Assembly (NCBI GenBank): GCA_037783545.1
Contig: JBBELK010000003.1
Span: 682,001 to 746,000 of the forward strand
Reading direction: 5' to 3'
Length of the DNA: 64,000 nucleotides
Source: Henricia sp. BOLD:AAB3569
Taxonomy: Eukaryota > Echinodermata > Asteroidea > Spinulosida > Echinasteridae
Part shown: piece after piece, positions 33,525 to 64,000 of the stretch
Layout: each line of letters begins with the position of its first letter
Numbering within the stretch: the first letter of the stretch is position 1
The notes under the pieces: generated by a model
Seen by the model: the letters and a program-made list of their open reading frames with translations, nothing else
What the model was told of the DNA's origin: nothing
Database searches by the model: none
Program-made: the position numbers and the translations under genes

Positions 33525-34056
33525 GTATACCACTGTGCCTTATAGCTCAGCTGGTAGAGCATCTGCCTAGTGTGTCAGAGGTCCGTGGGGAAACCCTGAG
33601 GGAGTGTACAAATGTGCCTCATATAGCTCAGCTGGTAGAGCATCTGCCCAGTGTGTCAGAGGTCCATGGGGAAAACCCGAGGGAGTGTACCAATGTGCCT
33701 CATATATAGCTCAGCTGGTAAAGCATCTGCCTAGTGTGTCAGAGGTCTGTAGGGAAAACACGAGGAAGTGTACCAATGTGCCTCATAGCTCAGCTGGTAG
33801 AGCATCTGCATTGTGTGCCAGAGGTCTTGGAGAAAACCTGAGGGAGTGTACGTACCACTGTGCCTTGGGGGAAACCCAGGGATTGTATACCACTTTGCCT
33901 CCTCATATAGCTCAGCTGGTAGCTCATCTGCATTGTGTGCCAGAGGTCTTGGAGAAAACCTGAGGGAGTGTACGTACCACTGTGCCTCAAAGTTCAGCTG
34001 GTATAGAGCATCTTCCCGGTGAGTCGGAGGTCTTGGGTTCGAATCCCGATATGGCC
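33525..34056 (+). repeat. Tandem array of tRNA-like units
   Basis: TAGCTCAGCTGGTAGAGCA-type A-box/D-arm sequences begin at 33544, 33625, 33708, 33787, 33909 and (diverged) 33991, about 80 bp apart with one 122-bp step. Each is followed by TGTGTCAGAGGTC and GGGAAAACC.GAGGGAGTGTA. Only the last unit keeps a T arm, GGTTCGAATCCCGAT. They do not fold as complete tRNAs. Confidence 0.85.
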
Positions 34057-34772
34057 CTTACGATTTTTCTCTCATACCGAGCTTGTTCTAAATCAAAGTG
34101 CGCATTCCAATTGTACCATATACTTCAAACAGGTTTGTCGCACAACTTGACGGCGTAATCAAAACAATTACCCGTATTGTATTTCAAATTGTCATGACAA
34201 GATCAGCATAACGTGTGTGCTCCTAAATGATTTCTGGTTTACCGCGTAAATGCACCTATCGGTTGTTAACCCCACCCCTCCCCTTACCCCGGGCAAAATT
34301 TAGGTGACAAAAATTCCCACCCTCAAGTGTAAAACATGCACGCCTTGCTAGTTATGCACAGAAATTTGTATTTCAATGGGTCAAAATTCCCACCCTGGGG
34401 CACGAAAAACGTGACCAAACCCCCACCTAAGGCAGCGCCCGGGGTGTGTGGGGGTGATTTGATAGGTGCGTAAATGCATATACTTTCACATGCAAATCCA
34501 AAAGTGAGTCGGTTACTCAACGGTTCACCGGCGCGTCAATGACGGTCTATTCACCATACAACCATTGTACCTCGAACAAAAGCCGACCTCCCCAAATAAC
34601 CCGATTAAAAATGCCACCATGCATGCACTCACTAACGGAAAATGAGCGTTTTAAAATACACGTACGAGTAACTCTCAAAACTTTGTGTTATTATACCGGG
34701 ATATTACCAGGATTTGGATGATTAAATAGCCGAAATTTCATCGCAAAGGAATTTAGAGCCAACTCAGTTTTG
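34057..34772. promoter_or_regulatory. Upstream region of EGF gene
   Basis: 34280-34450 is an imperfect inverted arrangement of AAAATTCCCACCCT and CCCACCT words. The promoter and 5' UTR of the EGF gene should lie here, but no core element is recognisable. Confidence 0.3.
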
Positions 34773-58482
<23,710 letters not shown>

Positions 58483-58559
58483 GTAATGTATTTCATTCCT
58501 TCGTTTATTTTTTCCACTTAGCCAAATAAAATTATACACTATTTAAGATAAGGGTCCAT

Positions 58560-59210
58560 GGACCTTATTCACAAAGCGCTCTTAGGGCTTAAGAGCTCGT
58601 AAACCGCTCGCAAGTCCCTCTTAGTAATTTACGTGGTATTCACCATCCCTTCGTAAATGTTAAGAGCGTGCGTAGAGTCATCGTAACTTGCGGGAGGTCT
58701 GAGCTCCCTTAACGTCCACTTTAGTCTAAGATATTGTTCATCGCGTTTATTTTTCGCGTAATTTTAGCCCACGTGTCGTTTTTGCACTTCAAAGTTGCTG
58801 TGTCGCAGAATTTACTGACTAGTGTTTTGTAGTTAACCTCAACGAGGCCAACCAGCTTGTCCACTTCATCTCCGCTAAAGTTTGCTTTGCGTGCACGTTT
58901 CTGCTTTTTCTTGGACTCTGCCATCCTTTTAGTGCTCACGTCCCTTGATCTGTGGAGAATGTGTCCGTGCACGGCAGTCAGGCGCCGCCCTAAATAACTT
59001 TGCATTGCGTAACACCGTCAGCGTAAATAATGCCCCGGACCATCAGATCTTATTTAACGACCACACAAGTTAAGATCTCCGTAAGTGCATGTTTTGAAGG
59101 TTTCATGAATACCACTTAGTACGCTCTCAAAGCCCTCGCAAAGTCCTCGTAACTTCTTCGTAAGTCACTCTTAGTGAGCAAATTTAAGAGCGCTTCGTGA
59201 ATAAGGCCCC
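58560..59210 (-). mobile_element. Harbinger-like element with Myb/SANT-like ORF
   Basis: The ends GGACCTTATTCACAAAGCGC and GCGCTTCGTGAATAAGGCCC are inverted, with further CTCTTA/TAAGAG words inside. The minus-strand ORF 59005-58721 reads ARKANFSGDEVDKLVGLVE ... KFCDTATLKCKNDTWAKI, which resembles the Myb/SANT-like domain of Harbinger-associated and NAIF1-type proteins. No DDE transposase is present, so it is non-autonomous. Confidence 0.65.
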
Positions 59211-59802
59211 AGTTTGTTAATGGACCTACTGCTGGGCGACTAGTAGATTTTGCTACTCGTGAGTAGCTGCAGCAATTACTCGTGAGTAATCGAGTAGTTG
59301 GCAAAGTATCAAAAGGGAGGAAAAAACAAAATGCACGTTTGTGTGTATAAGTAACGAACTGTACAGCGGAAATTTGCCCAATCTGTGCCGCCCGATTCTG
59401 TTTCAAACAATGTATAGATGGTGAACTTCAGCAAGGATTATTTTGTATTTCTCTCCTAAAAAAATACCTCGATTACCTTTGAGTAATGAAAATCAAGCGG
59501 TCTTGCTCCACGATTAGATGGCATAAGTTTGCTATAATTCTCCTTCAACCCGTGCATGTAGCTACATGTACTGTCTCATATGTAACATAGCATGTATTAA
59601 TCGCGAATTTACGAGAAGCGCATTGAAACAGTTCATTGAACAGGGCGTACCCAACAGATGACACGTGGAGATCCGCAGTCGTTGTACTCGATCGTTGTGG
59701 TTCAAAACATGCTTGTCGGACTTTCGGCTAGCACAAAGGACACAATGAATTGAAATAGTCGGCATACACAACAAATAGGTCACCTGCACACAGGTCGCCT
59801 TT
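59211..59802. other. Downstream intron or intergenic
   Basis: 59229-59300 has CGTGAGTAG/CTACTCG words. No exon found. Confidence 0.45.
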
Positions 59803-60652
59803 AAAGGAACACACCTTCTTTGTTGGGCTATTTTGGGCTCGAAATAGACCCATACATTATTCTGAAGCGCATTCGAGAGTAAATTAGATATATCCTGAAA
59901 AGACGCCGTCAAATTTGGCCGTTTTTGAGCACTTTTGAAAAATCCAAGGTCACGTGACTTTTCGGAACCAAATTACGGTTCCGAAAAGTCACGTGGTCTT
60001 GTGAGTTAGTTGTATTTCCAGCCGTATAAAAGTTTGTTACTGCAGAACTGCACCAAATTCAACTCTGATTTCCCCCCAATATTTATAAGTAATTGACAAA
60101 AGAGAGACACTATTTATACAGGTATGAAACAAAGTTAAACATAAGTATGAAAATTCAAACATAATTGTTTGTTTCGAGAGTCCGGAGAATGGGAGCGAGC
60201 GCGTGCTACGGCAGGCTACCGTTGAGTGTAGAAATTTGCCCCGCGCAGCATGCACGGCAAAGTGCACACACACGTACATGTACGTAGGCGTGTTGCTCGC
60301 GGTGCACGTACGTTCGTGAAGAAAAAAACATGATGCCAACTCCTCAACAAAAAAACGGAAATTCCTATTCGGTCGTCCGGGCTGTCCAGTGAAATCGTGA
60401 GCAGAAAATTGGAGATATCCTGAGCAGGAAAAGAGCGAATCGTTTGTGACAAAGTCGTGAGGCTCTCGCGTAGTTGAAACGGCTGGTAAAGCGTATAACC
60501 CGTCTTTTGACCGTTTTTGTTATTTTTGCACTTCTTTAGTAAATTACGGGATATTTTGATGAAATTTTTTTTGCAACGACCATCAAAAAAGTATTGTCAA
60601 TGCTGCTACATCACTAAATCATGTAAACGGTAGGCAGGTGTGTACCTTTAAC
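59803..60652. mobile_element. Repeat family X, copy 2
   Basis: Left AAAGGAACACACCTTC, right GGTGTGTACCTTT; shares GGCTCGAAATAGACCCATAC and GCGTATAACC blocks with 16885-17615. It also contains a small palindrome, TCACGTGACTTTTCGGAACC and its inverse (59951-59995). Confidence 0.7.
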
Positions 60653-60973
60653 ATCCAGCAATTAATAATGGGAAACGGGCGTGTTACAGTGTAACGATAT
60701 AGCATATAATCGGGATTAATCGCGAGTATGTAACCGTACTCACGGCGCCGCGATTAATCAAGTAGTTTAAAAATGAGTACCATTTACTACTTGCGATTAA
60801 TCGATTATTCGAGCTATTCGCCCAGCGGTTATTGGACTGTTCCGGATTTGGCCACAACCCCTGTCCACCTTAGAAACGGTGCTCAGCAGCCATCACGATA
60901 GCGTGTGAGCCATAGCAACAATATCTAAGGGGGCGGGGCTAACTAGGCAAACTCGGAACTATGCATTATTATT

Positions 60974-61460
60974 GGTTCTCAAACCTATATAGGTTTGAGA
61001 ACCAATTATAATTGGTTATAATTAGTTCTCAATTATAACTGGTTATAATTGGTTCTCAAACCTATATAGGTTTGAGAACCAACTATAATTATAATTGGTT
61101 ATAATTAGTTCTCAATTATAATTGGTTATAATTAGTTCTCAAACCTATATAGGTTTGAGAAGTTGAGAACCAATTATAATTATAATTGAGAACAAAATTG
61201 AGAACAAAATTGGTTCTCAAACCTATAATAATAATTATGTAATAATATTATGTAATATTATGTAATAATAATAATTATAATTGGTTCTCAAACCTATATA
61301 GGTTTGAGAACCAATTATAACCAATTATAATTATAGTTGGTTCTCAAACCTATATAGGTTTGAGAACCAATTATAATTGAGAACAAAATTGGTTCTGAAA
61401 CCTACATAGGTTTGAGAACTAATTATAATTGGTTCTCAAACCTATATAGGTTTCAGAACC
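60974..61460. repeat. Cluster of 30-bp palindromes in AT-rich spacer
   Basis: The palindrome with half-site GGTTCTCAAACCTAT occurs at least seven times, separated by ATTATAATTGGTTATAATTA-type words that are themselves partly palindromic. It may form cruciforms. Confidence 0.9.
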
Positions 61461-61885
61461 ACAGTTTTACAACCGTGGACGGTCCACGTTTGTGGAGGGT
61501 CCACGGTTTGAATGGTATATTCCAATGAAGGTCCACGATTGCAGGCAAATACACACGCACACTTATGCGAGTCTATGATATGTCAAAGGCGGTAGATTTG
61601 AATTTGTTGTTGAGGAAAAGAATCGGTTAATGAGATAAAGTGACGGTCACTTTTATTTTCTAGAATGGATAGGCCTACTTAGACAATTTTGCATTTAAAG
61701 TTTTAAAGCATGTCTAACTGCCAGTGCAAGATAAATACTAGTTTGCTACACTGTCGATATTATCAGTTACAGAACTTAAGAATTCCTTATAGAGGTGTGC
61801 GTTTATGTACAAAAACATTCTGATATACAAAAGGGCGTCCACTATAGACCTTTATCACGTGTACGTGTCAGGCATGATCAGTGCG

Positions 61886-63173
61886 CAGGGCTTGCCCTTA
61901 ATTTTTTCTGAGAGTAGCCCACTGGGCTAGTAAATTGTGTTTTTTACTAGCCCGCAGACATTTTTACTAGCCCATGAAATGTTTGGAAAATTAAAAAAAC
62001 AAAGCATTAAAATATTGACTAGCACTGTCTACTGAGAAAGTTGATTTTTGTTCATCCGGCCCCTCCCCCACCCCCACGGCTAGAAATCACTGTCGCTGGT
62101 AGTGGGGAGTCGGGATGTTCTTCCTCCTATTCTTGATCTTGTTTTTCTACGTCATCACTGTCTTCTTTTTCTCCTTGTTCTTCTTCTACATGTATGTCAT
62201 CATCGTTTGACGAGCTGACTTGATCTCTCGGTACCCTGTGTGCCCTTAACCCCCCTTTATTCCACAGGTCAATGGCGGGTACAGGATCAAATTCCTCAAT
62301 GGAAGACAGTGAACGATTTCCCCTGTATCGCATCGCAAAATGCGACGCGATTTTGACAATCTGCGATGCCACTTTTCAAAGTGCATCGCAGTTTTTGACT
62401 TGATTTAGCGATGCAATTTGCGACACTTTTTTTCAACATCCAGTCCTTATTCTTGCACTTCCAGATTAGTTTAGTGAAAAATTTAAAAAACGAAAATGGA
62501 AAAATGACCAGAATAACGTACCGCGACGGCTTACTGCAAGTACAAGTGCACGTGGCCGGGTGCGATCATGGAGGAACTTCCTCCATGCGATGTATTCCAT
62601 AGAAAAAATTTTTCAGAGTTGTCCCGGTTTTCCTGGCCATAGGTGCAAAAAATTCAATCCCATTTCTCTGCAGCATAAGCAGCAGTATTCCTTTATATCC
62701 CCTAATTCGGTAGGCATTGCTAAAAACTTTTATTTCTGTTGAAATTTCTGCATTGTATTTGGTACATTTTCAGGGAAAAAACGCAACGCGAACCACTCTG
62801 TCCGGACAGCTAGTGGGAAAAAAAAAAAATTTGTGCAACTGGTAATCTGCCTATATTGCCTATGAAGATGGGTACCAGTTTATGCATATTTTTTCCCTTT
62901 CCTACTGTGCTTCCGGACCTACGTGCATTATACACCCATCACAAAATACGCACTGACCATGCGGTGTGCTGTTCGGTATTTTTACATTCATGACAGTGAC
63001 ACACAAAAGGCCAAGCTTTGAGTTCGTTTTATTTTCAATAATCACATCTTGAAAACAAGGAACGTGCACATGTTTTAAGTAGCCCGCCGGGCAAGTTGAA
63101 AAGTGGATTTTACTTGCCCACAGCAGTTTTTACTAGACAATGTACGCCGGGCTAGCGTTAAGGTCGAGCCCTG
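61886..63173 (-). mobile_element. hAT-like element with residual transposase end
   Basis: The ends CAGGGCTTGCCCTTAA and TTAAGGTCGAGCCCTG are inverted; GTGCG flanks both sides (61881-61885, 63174-63178), shorter than the 8 bp expected for hAT. ACTAGCCC/GGGCTAG words repeat near both ends. The minus-strand ORF 62372-62127 has EEFDPVPAIDLWNKGG, like the C-terminal end of hAT transposases, then an acidic tail. A relic. Confidence 0.5.
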
Positions 63174-63599
63174 GTGCGTGTGCGTATCTGCATGATAGCT
63201 CATGTAGTGTTTCGTTGTTGTTTTCTGAGAATCAATGTCCGCGCTGCGCGTTTTCTTGATCGCACCGCGCGCATGTCATTGTGATGCACACAATGAACAT
63301 TTTCAATTCGGGGCCAAACTATTTTATTTCGGCAAGCCTCGCTTTCGTTACGTTCATTTTAATAGGGGAAAAGAGAAGATGGCCGCACCGTGATAAAGGT
63401 CTATTCATTAACATTTCTCAACGTTTGGTTTCAGAAACAGAAAAAAATACTACTCTATATCAAGATACCTAGCATGGCTATTGTCTGATTATCATGGCAA
63501 CGTACTCATCGTTTATTTTGAGTTAAACATACGGTGCGAAAATTGAACCGGCCGTGTCTGGAGTAAATTCTTACAGCGCGCCATTGGTTTGTGTACATT

Positions 63600-64000
63600 T
63601 CTCTAGCTCCACATGCCGAAGTTTTAACAAACTCATTTCTAACAACGTCCTTAGTAGACTGGTTCCCGTCCACATATTCCACACAGGAGAATATAAGGAC
63701 AGGTAAAGGGCGCTTCATCTTGATCTGTAATTGGTCGTTTTTGCGCGTGCGCATTGTGTTTTTTATATTTAAAAATTGGCCAAGCCCTTTGCTTTAGGCA
63801 ATGTACTTTATTTACATAATTGGATATGTTCGACACGCACGGCCAAGTTACAAATGTCAATGCAAAATCTGCACACTTACTAAACAAATAATAATAATAA
63901 TAACCACGTGATGGGCAGAATTCTGCCCGTCATGGCTGCCCTTTACCGATCCCTATATCCACACAGGAGAATATAAGGACAGGTAAAGGGCGCTTCATCT
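63600..64000. repeat. Repeat shared inverted with 19241-19560
   Basis: GTAAAGGGCGCTTCATCT at 63702-63719 and again at the window end (63983-64000) shows a tandem copy of about 280 bp; the block is the inverse of 19245-19560. Confidence 0.75.

Noticed and set aside
33540-34056. Functional tRNA genes
   Set aside because: Most units lack a T arm and the last does not form a good acceptor stem.
62560-62742. Cys-containing ORF with SCPGFPGHRCKKF as another EGF exon
   Set aside because: The cysteine spacing does not make an EGF domain and no acceptor or donor fits; it lies inside the hAT-like element.

Overview
This is animal genomic DNA: long introns, GT-AG splice sites, one protein module per exon, and very dense mobile DNA. 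The gene content (a receptor tyrosine kinase with shuffled extracellular modules, a clan-2 cytochrome P450, a tandem EGF-domain protein), the tRNA-derived SINEs and the recurring TAGGCCTA octamer suggest a marine invertebrate deuterostome, perhaps an echinoderm or hemichordate. That assignment is inference.

Three protein genes could be assembled by matching splice phases. (1) Minus strand, 18371 down to 5092: the 5' seven coding exons of a single-pass receptor tyrosine kinase. Order: signal peptide, WSC domain, sushi/CCP domain, Ser/Thr-rich stem, transmembrane helix, juxtamembrane region, and the kinase N-lobe with glycine loop and catalytic lysine. The rest of the kinase lies left of the window. 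(2) Minus strand, 33062 down to 27862: a complete four-exon microsomal CYP2-type P450 of 495 residues with an anchor, PPGP hinge, I-helix, ExxR, PERF and haem-cysteine motifs. Its stop codon is 22 bp from the duplicated target site of a 439-bp inverted-repeat element. (3) Plus strand, 34773 to at least 58482: a secreted or membrane EGF-repeat protein with a signal-peptide exon followed by nine exons, each encoding exactly one EGF domain between phase-1 introns. It runs off the right edge. Genes 2 and 3 are divergent, about 1.7 kb apart.

The rest is mostly repeats. 1-4760 holds a 60-bp hairpin array and two tandem Helitron-like elements. 12.6-15.1 kb holds two more Helitron-like elements of another family on the other strand. 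15.2-16.15 kb is a 240-bp tandem repeat. 23.2-26.0 kb is a broken LINE. 33.5-34.06 kb is an array of tRNA-like units. The EGF-gene introns carry nested foldback elements (35.0-39.0 kb), a duplicated segment (39.1/40.7 kb), a 32-bp minisatellite interrupted by an exon-like ORF (43.3-45.4 kb), a higher-order HindIII-site satellite (48.0-48.85 kb), three large inverted-repeat elements (52.6-56.7 kb), a Harbinger-like element with a Myb/SANT-like ORF (58.6-59.2 kb), a palindrome cluster (61.0-61.5 kb) and a hAT-like relic (61.9-63.2 kb).

The most noteworthy biology is the WSC-plus-sushi receptor tyrosine kinase and the EGF protein, whose repeats carry Notch-type O-glucose motifs in 8 of 9 domains and O-fucose motifs only in the first four. 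All exon models come from reading splice sites and phase by eye; none is confirmed by transcripts.
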